From: Xylocopa sonorina
Taxonomy: Eukaryota > Arthropoda > Insecta > Hymenoptera > Apidae
DNA: 64,000 bases
Assembly (NCBI RefSeq): GCF_050948175.1
Contig: NC_135195.1
Coordinates: 6,662,001-6,726,000 of the forward strand
Direction: 5' to 3'
Made by a program: the position numbers and the translations under genes. Below the pieces are notes generated by a model. That model was not told the origin of the DNA. It was given only the letters and a program-made list of their open reading frames with translations, and did no database searches. Of the stretch, positions 28,501 to 41,444 are shown piece after piece (position 1 is the first letter of the stretch; every line of letters begins with the position of its first letter).

Positions 28501-29861
28501 GTTCGCGAAACCTTTAAACTTCTGATTCTTGGGGATATTTGTGAGAAAAGATAGCGTAGCGAATAGAAAATTTGACCAGAATTCGGACGAACGATTCGAA
28601 AGTTTAAATGTTCGGAGCGAAATTCAACGAAATCTCAAATAACGTCGCATCATAATAAGCCGTTACACAACACGTTTAATATTTATCGTTCAGTGTTCAC
28701 GTGGACCAACGAGTTCCCCCTTTTTTTTCATACGAATCCGCAGCGTAATAATTTCGAACTTATATAATGCAAAACGGCGCACGTGCCTGCATTTACAGAC
28801 ACAATCTCGTCAGTGGAAACGTTCGCTGTGTAGCTAATAAAATGTATATACGCGAATTAATTCATCGTCCCTATGTCCACTAAAAAACAGACACGATATG
28901 CAAACCCGTGAACGAACACGTCAACGTTCACTTTCAATGAAACTGTGAATGTCAGGTAATGAAAACAGTTTAATAAATTATTTCTCATATTAATGTTACA
29001 TAAATTATTTCTTATATCGATACGTTAAATTGTTTTCCACGATAGCTTTTTGCTCGAAATAAATATGTAACGAGTCGATGTACAATTTAAATGTTCTTCC
29101 AAAAGGAAAAATTATAAAATCTTCGACGTTAATAAGAACTACGTCGTCTCACTTTGCAAACATATTCTATCACTGAATTACCTTTTTAACGAGCAAAAGA
29201 ATTTCACACGCATAACTTTAATAATAAAAGAAGAAAAGAAGAATGTCCTCCTCGAAAGGCGCGATGTGTCCACTTACGTTTCTTCTTTCGAATCAGTGAT
29301 ACTCCCACAGCGATACACCCAGATAACAACAGTAATCGCAACGTTTCACTCCGATTCACTGACAATCAACCGCAACCGTAAATGATCACAAAAATCGTAC
29401 CGCACCGTCGCGATGCGCCTCTCGACTCTCTCTCTCTCCTCGATCACAACCGAATCAGAGAGCACGAACGAAACCGATCACTGTACCAAATAGAGCGAAC
29501 CTCGATAACTATCGTCTAATAATCGTTATCTAAGGGGGAGTAACGTTACCAGATAACCCAGTGGGAAGAGTCAATCACTAACCTCCCGTTTGACGTCGGC
29601 GGGATCGAGATGATCGAGAACGAACTCCTGTACGTATTCCCTCGCGAGATGCTCCTCGGCTTCCATCTTAACCTCGTCGACCTCTACCTCCGCCTCCTGC
29701 GCCTCCACCTCCTCTACCGCATCGGTCGCGGCCGCATACGGGAGCGTCTTCTCGCAGCCACCGCCACCTCCACCGCCTCCGCCACCACCGCCGCCCTCGT
29801 CGCCACCTGGGCAACTTGTCGCCGTTTGTTGCGTCCTGACCACCTTGCCGAGCGACTCCGC
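25554..29861 (-). CDS. tj: Large-Maf bZIP transcription factor (traffic jam / MafB type)
   Basis: A sequence-specific nuclear transcription factor. Coding exons on the minus strand are 29583-29666 or further 5', 27689-28220, 26984-27309 and 25554-25964, with matching phases 0, 1 and 0. Exon 1 has LAREYVQEFVLDHLDP, like the N-terminal LAMEYVNDFDL motif of large Mafs, which small Mafs lack. Exon 3 encodes the extended homology region (DELLMSLSVRELNKRLHG). Exon 4 starts inside the DNA-binding block at VVRLKQKRRTLKNRGYAQNCR, with the Maf-type tyrosine, followed by heptad leucines and then a His/Asn and Gln/Pro tail. From the ATG at 29666 the product is 450 aa. The frame stays open, Gly- and acid-rich, to a TAG at 29862-29864 that could be a splice acceptor, so a further 5' exon is likely. 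In Drosophila tj acts in gonad soma and some neurons. The family call is very secure; the N-terminus is not. Confidence 0.9.
25575..25765 (-). repeat. Coding poly-Gln/Pro and His-Asn tract after the Maf leucine zipper
   Basis: Within the last exon, the roughly 60 residues after the zipper are an alternating His-Asn run followed by Gln runs of up to seven, broken by Pro, His and Ala. Codons are mixed CAG and CAA. On the plus strand the same bases make long open Ala- or Leu-rich frames, which are artefacts. Low-complexity Gln tracts are common in insect transcription factors. Confidence 0.85.
25965..26983 (-). other. Last intron of the large-Maf gene, with a 26-bp tandem repeat
   Basis: An intron of about 1.0 kb separates the extended homology region from the basic region. 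The donor is GAG|gtgagt and the acceptor gcgaag|GTGGTG. It contains about 3.7 imperfect tandem copies of a 26-bp unit beginning TACTGC, from 26445 to about 26540. Nothing else is recognisable. Confidence 0.75.
26445..26540. repeat. Degenerate 26-bp tandem repeat, about 3.7 copies
   Basis: Successive 26-bp units each begin with TACTG and share an internal CCGT(A/G)AAACAAC motif with a few substitutions per copy. It lies in the last intron of the large-Maf gene. Confidence 0.75.
28221..29582 (-). other. First recognised intron of the large-Maf gene
   Basis: This intron of about 1.36 kb joins the N-terminal acidic exon (donor GAG|gttagt) to the proline-rich exon (acceptor ttatccag|GTACGA) in phase 0. 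It is AT-richer than the flanking exons. No open frame or repeat of note was seen. Confidence 0.7.
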
Positions 29862-32800
29862 CTAACGACGCGGAAAAACGTTACCACCGATCGTCTCGAG
29901 AACGTGACACCCCAACGAGCCACGTGACCGATATCGCTCGTTTCTATTTTCACGAACGGGGTCCTATCCGATACCGCTAACGAGTCCCACTTAAGCCTGG
30001 CCGATGAAAACGGCTTCTCGAGAGCACCGTCGTTCGACCAAGGTGACGCGAGCCACCCCTGTAGACGAGTCGAAGGATGCAGTCGAACGACAGAGTTTCT
30101 ATCTACGAGAAAGGTGATCGACCACTTTCGCGTGTCACGTACATTTCAGCGCACCATGGTTCTGAAATTACCGTCCCAACTGTCGTCGAAACTGACGTTC
30201 ACTGATCGGACCGCGTCGTCGAACGTCCGTCGCGTCGTCCTGGGTGTATCGACGAGATCCACTGTGAAACCACCGACACCCGCGTTACACTTGTCCACGA
30301 TATTCCCGCCAAAAATGGTCCTGGCCGCGAACCCAACGCGTCACGAACGGGGCGATCCACGCCTCCACGGGAGTTTCTTCGATCTTGTCCAAGGAGATGT
30401 TCACCGCATCGACGTAACAATTGCCGCGAGGCTTGACACGGGATTAGCCTCCGGTGCACCGGTGATGTTTCTCACGTGCACATTAGTAGACGAGCCGGGT
30501 AGCCGGCGGAAAAGAGAAAAAGAAGGGCGCGTGGTAGGCAGCGTTGGATACGTAGTCCGAGTGGTGACTAGTCGGACGAGTGTAGTAGAAAGTGACTCTA
30601 CGCGCAAGACAGGGTGACGTCAGGCAGTAGGCGTGCCGTTGTTACACGGCCCTCCGACGCGTGCAGCGATTGGCGCGCCCGGAAAGGAGTCGCCATTTGC
30701 ACGCTCCTCTTCTCGATCCCCCACCATTCGCGACGACCACCTTGTCACCCCCGACACCGGGTATCCCGTGCCACCGCGGAGGTACCATTAATTTCTAAAG
30801 TGATTATTATAATTTTTCAACGGACGCGTTGCTTCGCCCCGCGCCTGCCCTTCGTCCCTCCCCAAAAGCTCTTCCGTCGCGAGGGTACGCGAGCCACCGT
30901 CTACCCCGATCCCTCGCCAGGCCCGTTCCCACTTTCTTTCGGGATTTCAATTTAGCCACGGCCAGTATATAATAAGAGGTGACCCGTTATCGCCCGTCCG
31001 CGATGCGAAATCGGCGCGACGCGTCGCGTCGCGACGCACCTGGAACGCGAAACGGTGAAATACGCTGACGACCGCGCGACCCGGAATTAGGGAACGCGGA
31101 AGTCGAGTGCTGGGCTTCCATCAGGATACGAACGGGCGAACGCTGCTCGACTTCGATGGGAGATTGAACGCGTGACCTTATAAACTTGCTCTTTAAACAG
31201 GGTGCTAGGTCTTTTCGGCTTTTCAAGGTTCCTGTTAAGAATCGATTCGATCTATCTCTCCGGTTTTACTTCTCTGCCACGCGTGTCTACTTCAGTAGTT
31301 ACCTGAACGTCTCAAAGAAGCTTCAAGTTGGGAAAGTTCAGTGTACCTGTTATTATCTTTTGGATAATACTGTAGTAGATTTTGTAGTAGGTAAATGAGG
31401 AACGTTAGAACTTCTATTTAGAAGTGACGAGCAATATTTTCATCGGATTTCTTTTCTTGATGACATACTTTTATGTACTACATTCATTATCGTACTTATT
31501 TTCAAAACATCTTATTGTCACGTTGCATGTGTATTGCATAATACTTATACGTGCCTCCAGTAAAAAGAAAACATACCTACATACACTAAAGTGTGCCTCG
31601 CGTACCTAATCATTCGCTTGTAATTGTCGTTTGTTGTACGTAAAATGTATCGCTTTAAAATTGATGATCAAAGAGTTCTTACGCTTCTGCATGCACTAGC
31701 CTGATCTATTCATGGTATATAATATCACCGTCGTTAACCTCTCCCTTTCCTCTCTTCTTATTAAACAAAGATTCGACGTCGGAGCATTTCCACGGGAAAG
31801 GCGAACGACGGCGCGAATCACGAACTCGCATCTAAATAGGTTCTCACAAATGTCTACGAGTCTACCCCTGCTTAGCGGTCTATATTCTATACCCATTTCT
31901 TGGATGGCACGACTTTAAAATGCTTCATGAATATCAAATTTTCGCCCTCTCGCGCGCCTCCGCCCGCATCCTCTCTTTTCCCTGTCCGTCTCCCCGGAAT
32001 CAGACATCCCCCTTTTCCTTTTTTTTCTCTTCACTTCTTACCTCCACCCGTTCTCGAGCGGTTTCAAACAAATTTGTCGCGCATGCAACGATGCACTTTT
32101 CAAACTTTTAATAAACCCCGTCCCCTTGTACCGTTACGCCATGTTACCTACCCCGTGCGATCGTAAAATTGGACATTGCAAAGAAGAGATACTGTTCGCG
32201 GAACATTTCCCATCGTCCCTCTCTCGAGTCCGATATTCCGCAATTTCAGACGATAAAACTCTAATAAACTGAACACCAAACCATATTCAGCCACTTCCAA
32301 GTCCCGCAGAGAGCGCATTACGTGTTCCTAATCGAACATGCCGATGTCTCACTCGGTTTCGTAATTACCGTACCAATGACTGGCCCGATTCGAGGGCTGA
32401 TAATGCGCGCGATTTTTCTGTGGTTGGCACACGCGCGTCCGTAACATATCCGCCGATGTAAACGTCGCCGTTGAACATGAATAGCGGACGAGGTACGCTG
32501 ATAACGTACGGGGCGAAAAAAGTGTTCCAGGGATAGAAGCGGAAGTTTCGAACGAAGGAGGCGCGGATGAGAAACGAAGGAAACTTTAAGGTCTATCCGT
32601 GCTTTAACCTAGCAGGCCAAGGTGACAGGACAGACAGAATTCTGTTGGTCTAGACTGCGAGTGTCGCAAAGACCCGGAATAGAACCCGGCGAGGGCGACG
32701 ATAGGATTGGGCATTTTGTTCCACCGTGGAATTTGTCGACGCTGCACTTCGCCCGTCCTCCGGCTGCCGTTTTCTTTCTCGTTCCCCCTTTCGCCGTTCT

Positions 32801-35800
32801 CGCCCTGTACTCGATACCCTCGCAGGCGACGCACAGTTTCTCGGTATAATGAATTCGAAAAATTTTCCACCGCCACTGGGCACCGCGTTGGTCGACGTGG
32901 CCACCTTGGTACCGAGAAATCGTCACGGCGAGCGCACCTGCGCGATTCGGGACCGATTGTGCAACAAGGATCGCGGTGGACTTGATAGGCGAAGTGGAAC
33001 AGGCTTTCATTGCCTCATAAACTGTGATATGCGACAGTCGCGAATGATATACTGCTGATCGATCGGGTTATAGAGCGATTTGGACACTGAACCAGTCGAA
33101 CAAGTTAGAAGTGAATAATCGGCCCCTCGGAAATCTCTCAGTCACGCAAACAATAATTATTTTTATCTTTTTTTTGTTACCCTGCATGTCTTCTCCTCTT
33201 CATCTAAGCCCTAATCTCCTAAAGCACTCTAAAGCAGGGCCCATTTTTTACAATTAGCGTATATATCAATCAACATTTCTTATTGAATAGAGTTATTTTT
33301 TATCGAAATCGTCATCTAGGAACTTCAATTCCTATTAATTCATGTCCGTATATGATACAGTAAAAATTCAACAAGTTCAACAAATTCAACAACGGACGCA
33401 TCGTTGATCTTTAATCTTCTCTGCCCTGAAGCATAAGCGATGCGTCCAACATAGCAACAAAGTTATCTAACCGTTTCAATGTTACACGTGCCTGAACTGG
33501 AATAGATGACATTTCATTCAAAAATAGAAAATAAATAGTAGACAAATCAAACGTGTCCCCGCACGGCGGTGGTAGTTTCTTTTGCTCGTTATCATACTAT
33601 AACGCTAGGAGGTCAAGAGACTGATCTATCGCATCTAGTGGAAGGTCCGTGCCCGGTTGGCGCGCAACAAACTTTACCGCGAGATTTACGACAAGCAATT
33701 GCATTCGAAAGCCAAACATGGAGGCCCCAGGCTCACCCTCTCCTCCCTTCACCTCTGTTACGAACGAATCCGTCGGACGGGTCCTCTCTTGATCTTAACT
33801 CCAATGCCAATCTCGACCATTTATCCATCTCCCATGGATTCCCGGTCGTTCGACGAACGACTCGAAATTACCGATATATCCAGAACTTTCTTCCTTTATC
33901 CTTCCCTTCCAGGATCGTAACCGATCTCTCCGCGTCTATCATCCCCTTTCGCGCACTAAACGAGGCCCTGATAGTAAATAAAATCGTTGCGGTCCAACGT
34001 TCGATTAAACCCTTGTCTTCTAATAATATGCGCGATGCTCGTGATAATATACGACGTCGAATATAAAAAGTTAACATTGGAAAATGTATGGATCTGCGTG
34101 GATTTCCATTGAATGCAAGGGAAACCCTCTATCACACGGCGAGAAATCTGTGCGCGAAACTATAAACGTACACGAGATATTACGATCCGGCCAGTTCTGT
34201 CACTTTGTTAACTTTTAATGTTAATAAAAAAAAAACAAGTCGAACTCGTCGATAGATATTACTACACAGATAGCTGTTATCACGGCGCGTGAACAACTTT
34301 GTTGTAAACTATGCCACGCGTAGTCGGAAAGTGAAACATGTTGCAAGGAGTTCAAGAGAGCAAAGGATAAGGTCATCGCAGAACCGCGGATCGATATTAA
34401 AATAATTTCATAAGTCAGCGGCGCAATGACGCACCAAGTGTCTTCGTATCTCGGTGACTTTCTCAAGTCCTTCTTTTTCTTTTTCTTTTTTTTTTTATTG
34501 CGTTCATTCCCGCGTCTGCGTTATCGATTACATCTTCACCCCTTCGGGTGCCGTTTCGATTTCGTTTACCGCCACGCGGTTAACGAAGTAACCGTGCGGA
34601 AGTGCGTCGATAAGAGATCGTTCCGCGAGAATGGCAGGAATATTCGGGCGTCGAGTTTCGATTCAATTTAGACGAACCTCTCTGCCAGATGGAACGGCCA
34701 GGAACGAAAGGGTTCGCGAAAGCAACGCGCGGTCTGGTCTTGCCAAAACGGCACGATACCACCAGTGGTCCCCTGGTCTGCTCGACTAATGCGAGATATC
34801 CTATGGACTTCAGCGAACGGCAATAAGGAAATTAGTTTTTCATTCGACGAGAATAATTCTTTGGTTTCATTGATTCTAACATTCCAATATTAGAGGAATG
34901 AAAAACAGGGGAAGAAATAAAGAAATGCAATGCAACGTATCTGCATTCGTCTCTGATTTTCATCCCACTCATTAAACCACCAGCAATTATTCGATAAAGG
35001 TACAACGTTTCCATTATTCTGGCTTCCATGCACGTGAAACGAGAACAGAAACACCGAGCAATCGATCACGTTTCCGTTCTGTCTCGATGGTTACGTTTAG
35101 AACACGATCGGAGAACTCGAAGGGAACGCGAGTGGTCAGGGGGCGTTAATCCTTCCGGATGCAAATTAAAAGTCATCAGCTGGGGCACCGTGGCTCTAAG
35201 GAGGTTAAGTTTATGAACGCGTTTCAGGATGAGACTAAGACCACGAGAGAGGAGCAAGAGTAAAGGTGGCTAGCACCGGAGGGAAGAGGAGGAACGAGGG
35301 AGAGTGCTGAGCCAGCATAGCCGACTTGCCAGCCTGCACATCGATACTAACCAGTCAGCCAGCAAGCCAACCTACCAATGAACCCACCTACAGTCGATAG
35401 AAAGGTTTTTCTTCCGAGGAACCCGTTGTACATATGCGATAATTTGGCTGAGATTGAAAATTTACCAATTAAAATTGCTCGCGATATAATAATTATCGAT
35501 CAATTGTTTCCAGGATAGACGAGTATCATCCAAGCAAAGATTATCTTGGTTACGAATAATGTAACTTTACGTTGCTTAAAGTTGAAGGTATAAAAATAAA
35601 TCCACAACTAAGTAATTAATATTTATAATTGTTATTCGTCTTTGATTAAATGTATCTGTATCTGTTATGTATTAATGGATGAAAGTAGTGTTGCAAATCA
35701 GTCTTGAACGACCTTTAATTTTGAATTAAAGAAGAACGAACTCGTTGAACGCCTTTTTTTGCCTAAACTTGAAGCAAAGTGGTGCAGGTAAGGAATGGTA

Positions 35801-37015
35801 CCGTCCGTAAGTAGTGGTGTTTAGTAGGACTGATCTTACAGTGAGAGCGGTGCGTTTTAGTCGGACACAGTTTCCATATTGGACCTATCGAGTCACTCGT
35901 AGCGATATATTTAAACCTGTCTATCCACGCGTGAAAATGATACGTTAAAGAACTCGTCCTGGCAACAACTTCGTTAAAACGATCATTTTCCAACGATTAA
36001 CAGGATAAAATCTATTTCCCAGCTCCCAGCGTGCGCGATTCGCTAATACCCAATCGTGATTCAATTAGAAAACAATCACCGCGTTAATCGAACTTTTAAT
36101 TATTCGCTCGCGACTTCAATCGACGGTAATCAGTGATTCGGTGGAATTCCAGCGAGCGAACAGGAACGAGGAACCTCGGTACTGAAATCGTTCGTAACCC
36201 GCTGCACCCGAGATCCCCGTCCGTCCACGTTAATACCAATCCCCAAAGGATTCAGGGAATCCACTCGTGGGCCATTTCGAGCATCGCGAAACAAACTGAT
36301 CCACGGCTGATCGGTGGAGGCAGGGCGGTATTCGAGGATATCCCCCCCGACCGATTCATTCATAAGAAGAAAACGATCGAGGGAGGCAGACGAACGGTCA
36401 ATGACAACGACGGAGAGGGTAAACAATGAAGAGATGAGAAAAAGAAAAGAAACGAAATGAAAAGTGGAAAGAGCGAAAGGGAATAAAGGACGGCGGAGGA
36501 GAGAAGGGGGTAGCGGCGGCGGTAGAGATGAGAGACGAACCGGCGAGGCGGAGGGTGGAAAGGGAAGGAAGTTACGCATAGAAGGAGATAGAAGGGAAAA
36601 TGGAAAAAGACGATGAACGTTCGCCGGATAATCCTTCGAGTCATTTGTCTGCCGGCTGTTGAGACGCTCATTTGTTCGCGGCGCGATGACAGATGACAAT
36701 GAAGGAGAGATCGTGCCACGGTCATAGAGCGTGGGGTGGCGAAGGTAGAGAAGGGGGAAAAAAAGGCAGCGGCACCCCTTCTAGCCGCCCAGGATGCAGG
36801 TCTATTTGCTGTTCGTGCCTCAATTATTCTCGGATCATCGCTGTGTATCGGCCCCGGGAACAATCGGATCGCGGTATTTGTGTCGCCGTGATTAAAAACA
36901 TAATGTTCCGTTTCGCGAGCGGCAAGTCGCCTGCCCGGAAATAGAGGGGTTTCGTTACGCGTTGGAGTTTTACCTCCCATGCGAGACCCTCGTCGTTGCG
37001 TCTTATTTGCGGTTG
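29862..37015. other. Gene-free region upstream of the large-Maf gene
   Basis: No coding exon is recognisable. The promoter and any missing 5' exon(s) of the Maf gene should be here. About 30.2-31.1 kb is notably CpG-rich, with a self-complementary GCGACGCGTCGC-type cluster near 31.01-31.04 kb. A TGACGTCA octamer lies at 30615-30622. TGACGTCA is the core of the CRE-type Maf recognition element, although the outer bases here match only partly. Confidence 0.45.
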
Positions 37016-37325
37016 ACGGTTCATTATTTTCTCCTGGTTTTACAAATTAGCCTTTTATAGCCAGTTGATGGCGTTTGTGAAGAGCGCTACGCTCTTATTT
37101 TGCCCAACGGAGAACGTTCCTATCTTTTCTTCTTTTCTATGCATCCCTGCGTACACACTTTCCGTTTTGCACACTTTTCGCATTTAATGTCTTTGTTCTT
37201 CTTCTTAACTAAAATTCGGTACCCTTCACTACATCTTCGTTAATCCTATCTTCCCCCTTTTAGTCGCCTCTTACGACAAGCAGAGGATACTGTGGGTGTA
37301 TTCTGATCCCCACCGCACAGGGATA
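37016..37325 (-). repeat. Dispersed interspersed repeat, copy A
   Basis: This segment of about 310 bp aligns along its length with 57719-58008, in the same orientation. Shared blocks include TTTTATAGCCAG, GCGTTTGTGAAG, TTGCCCAACGGA and TCCTATCTTTTCTTCTTTTC. The last 73 bp (37251-37323) differs from copy B by a single base, whereas the rest is clearly more diverged. No tRNA-like promoter boxes or terminal inverted repeats were seen. The strand is given by the assumption that the core marks the 5' end. A short non-autonomous element such as a SINE is the likeliest class. Confidence 0.8.
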
Positions 37326-40300
37326 CGTTTTATTTATATATCTCCAAATAGAAATATATACCTTGTCCCCAAATTTTCTATAAACGTAAAAAAAAAAACT
37401 ATTTACTTTTATATCTAATTTGCTACACCAAACACTGGAGTATATGCGAAATTAAATAGCAATATTAAAAATGTTGGACGTTGCTAAAATTAAAATTAAG
37501 TAAGCAGTTATTTTAAATTCAATAATTTCGTATATACGAATTATTGAGGGAATGAGAGATATAAAATGAATTTGTCGAGGAAAACGGCCACGCACGACCA
37601 GTTAAAACCAAGAAGAGGGGTCTGAAGTCCGTGAACGGGGATAAAACCAACCACTGGCGCATTTAGCGACTTCCGGGCCACGCCGGAAGTTCCGTCATAT
37701 TTGTCACCACGCCGTTATTAATGGCCAGTTTTTATTGTTTTAGCGAAGTCGAGGGGGAAGTGGACGAAGAAGAGAAGAAAAGAACCATCGTATCTCTTCT
37801 CCGGCTATTAAATTTAATAGCCAATATCTCCCCTATTGCTAGCACTTTTTATGCCCTTTATCTTCTCGCGATTCGTTCGAGATAAGTAAACATTGATTCG
37901 TCTGATTCCCCCTAACAACTCTTTTCATGGATCGTTTCTAATATCTCGATTCTTACTCTTTCAACTATTAGGTACGTTAACGTAGTTCGTCTCATTCTTT
38001 CTCGCGTATGCTTCATAAACTCGTACGACCCTATCCTAATCTTCATTTCTATCCAAAGAAAGCATAAAATTATGCAAACACTATAGCTTCAACTTCCAAA
38101 AACAATATGATAATTGATCGTTAATATGATATTTCCGTTGCTAAATTAGAAGAAATCAAATATCATCTCAAATATATGTTACAGTAATAGATAGAATATT
38201 AAAAAGAAAATTGTAAAATACCTACACAGCAATCTTATGAATCGTCATTACTATGTGACCATTAAATAGCGTCTGCGTGCACGCGTTCTCCACACACCGT
38301 CATCCGACTACAAGATATCACGATGTGTAGAACAACGAGGTAGGATCGTAACGACATCCTTTACAAGACACCGCTTCAGACACCGCGAAGAAATCACTCG
38401 CGGCTCGGTTCGTAATTCTCGAAACGGCCCGGTAATTCCTGGTATTGTCTTATTAATAAACTACACGTTCCCCTGTCCTCGTTTGCTGACAACGTATTCG
38501 TATACTGATCGCGTTGCATCGCGCGATTATTCGCGGCAGCGAGATCTTCACCGCGTTGACTTTAGCGTGGCGACCTTCGTACTTGTATCGCCTCCGCGCA
38601 ACTTCGTTCACTTTTTCTACCATGGACCGAACAACTATTAATAATGCAGATACAGCGTCGAAAAATGGGACAATAAAGATTAGCAACAATAAACGAGTAT
38701 ACTTGAATCGAGTAACGCAACTTTCAGCGTACAGGCTGGTTCAAAAGTTAAGACGAGACGCACGAAGGCCATCCTGCTTTCTCAGGGTGGCTGATCGATA
38801 TCTTGATAGTTTATAGATCGATGTTACTGAAAATAATGTGAAACAATGGATTAGTGGAATCGTTTGGAATGATTTCCGATACTATCTGATAGATTCATTT
38901 TTTTATTTGATTTCTTCCAAGAAGATTTAGGGGTTGACGATACTGTAAATAGATAAAAGATTAAACAGTATCTAAGAAGATTCTTAATTATATAATGAAT
39001 TCAAATACGATCGCTATAATTTCACAAAGTAATAGAAACTTAATTATGTATGCGTGTGTAGACTAGATAAAAATGATCTCTAACGCGTTCCAAGTAAACT
39101 AAACCATGACCTCGCAGATACGGTATTTCTCTTTCTCTCCCTCTGACGAACAAAGTTCGCACAAAGTTAACTAAGCGTCAACTTAAATGTGTCGTATTCT
39201 ACTCGTTTCTTCTTTCCTGTGCTTAGGCAAAGATGTGTTAACAAGGGCTTGCAAGAACCTGGTTTTCCGCTTTTCAAAAAGTGAAACTGAAGAGAAACAC
39301 TTGAACCAATCTACCGTCGAGTACATGTGTATGTACGTAAAATAATGCGTCGCAGATTTTTAGACGAAAGACGACCAAACCGAATCGTCACGTAACGCGA
39401 AGCGGCCGCACAATCCGCGGGGTGGATTCGCGAGGAGAAGGAAGAAGGCAGAAGAGGCCCGGTGTCGGGTCGCATCTGGCATCTGCAATCAACACTCGCG
39501 TGGTTCCAGTGACGTCACGTCCGGTCATCTGCCGAATAAGCAGAAACCGCGTAACCGGACTCTATCTGCGGGAAACGATTTCGAAAAAGAAGGAGCCATA
39601 GACGCGAAGCACGTGTCGCGCGAAACGAACAAGGAGGCGTGATAAGATTATCACGATCTAACCGAGAATCATTGGTTTCTTTAACTAATTACCGACTCTC
39701 TGTACAGGGGTAATTGCACTGTAATTGATTTGTTTTTATCTGGTCTTCAATTGTTAACGCCTGTTAATGTCCATCACTCTGAACATGAATATTTCCGATT
39801 TCTACGTACGTATTGTAAGGGTATACGAATAATCTTTCAGCGTTTCAGGAAATGTTCAAGAGTCGGGGATGAAATCGCGCACGAAAGAACGTTCGTAGCC
39901 GGCGAGCATGGAGAGCAGGGCAACGAGATTGGTGAATCAAGGCGGGCCAAAGGGTTGAGAACAAACATCGTTAATTTGCACGCAGAATCCCGCTGGTTGA
40001 GGCCGAAAGGTCAACATTAACCGCGGTATGTATATGCTCGTCAAACACTCTGCACTGGACCGTGTAATCCAGATCCGCGGTGCGCCAAAGTTTCGGTTGC
40101 TCGCGTTCCACCCTGCGCCCTTTCAGCCGACCTAATTGTCTAATTGGCAAATAAATCCCATTGTTTTCCAATGGGCGGATCGATACGCGCGCCGCGGGAA
40201 AGACTTTTGTGTCTAGCCTGTGAAAATCGACTGGCGGCGGTACAGTCGGACGGTTCTCCGGGAATCGGTAGACACCAATGTTCGACACGGTGGGTGTCGA

Positions 40301-41444
40301 TCGCTTTTATGTACCCATCTTCCGTAGGAACCCCTTTGCGTTGCACTATGACCCTTGTCTGTATATATGTACCCGATCGCAGAAGAGGCGAGACATAAAG
40401 GTCGCTTTGAGAAATTGGTCGTCGATTTTTTTTCATTTTCTGCAAAATCCTAATCGAACGCAAAATATGTAATTTAGAATTTCAATTGTATTCTGAATGA
40501 AAGAATAGAAAGAAAAATCTTACCAATTTTTTTTTTCACCATAATTTTAAATTTATGCGTTACGCTTATTTCGTTGCGTACGCATTGTCACGAACGCATG
40601 CGTTTCGCAATTATTATATGACCGATAAGGATCAAATAGTTAAAGTCACATGAACGGGGATGAAACGGTAGGATGGCGAACTGGTGGGAGACAGAGTTGA
40701 ACGATTATCAGACAATAGTTTGTTAGTGGGGTTCACCTGCTGTATTGTTCTCTAGAAACGTGGATTCAGCTTCAGCCGGCAATCATTCCTTCTCCACGTT
40801 TAAATCATTCAACATATACAACAGATAGACCCTTACGTACTAATTATTTTTAACTGTATTTAACGCTCGATCTTTCAATTACCTTCGCATTTAACTAATA
40901 TATTTAAATAATAGCAATAATATGCCCGTTTTAAGAGACGACTTTTATTGCAATATACTTTTTAGTGCCTGTGTTCAAACGACAAACACGAACATAAAAT
41001 TATGCATTTTAAATTATCCATGGATTTAATTGAAATTGTTCGTCACAATCTGTAAATTATCACAATTTAAAATGTAAAAACAAAAGACAATATATATTAT
41101 TTATTTCCCAATATATTGCGATTAAAAAAATAATGTCGACCTGCCAACACACATGTATTATTTATAAATTTCTCGTATAGTGTGTCGCAGTATGTACAAT
41201 ATACATACGAAACTGTGCTTATGTACATATTTTATGGAGTATGGTTCTATATTAGTAGAATATTCATACTATGTTACGCAAATTATTTGGTTGACATGTA
41301 TATTCACATCAACTTAAATAAGTCAATTAATGAAGCAAAATACGATATTTTTATCACATTTCAATCGGCGACTTACATTTCCAATACCTCAATGGTCCGA
41401 TAATAGACAAGCTATGCTGAAAATTCCGTTTGCATAATGTTATA
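37326..41444. other. Gene-free spacer between repeat copy A and lgd
   Basis: No coding exon is recognisable. A palindromic TGACGTCA octamer lies at 39510-39517. Composition shifts from CpG-rich to strongly AT-rich at about 40.4-41 kb. The 3' UTR of lgd on the minus strand must occupy the right-hand end, and a minus-strand AATAAA lies at 41100-41105. Confidence 0.5.

Noticed and set aside
36130..36980. Minus-strand frames of 189 and 206 codons
   Set aside because: The translation is Ser/Pro/Phe/Leu low complexity from purine/pyrimidine-biased DNA, in two overlapping frames of equal quality, typical of chance open frames.
37016..37325. Possible tRNA-derived SINE head in the dispersed repeat
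   Set aside because: Neither strand shows recognisable A and B box promoter sequences, so a tRNA origin is not supported; the class is left open.
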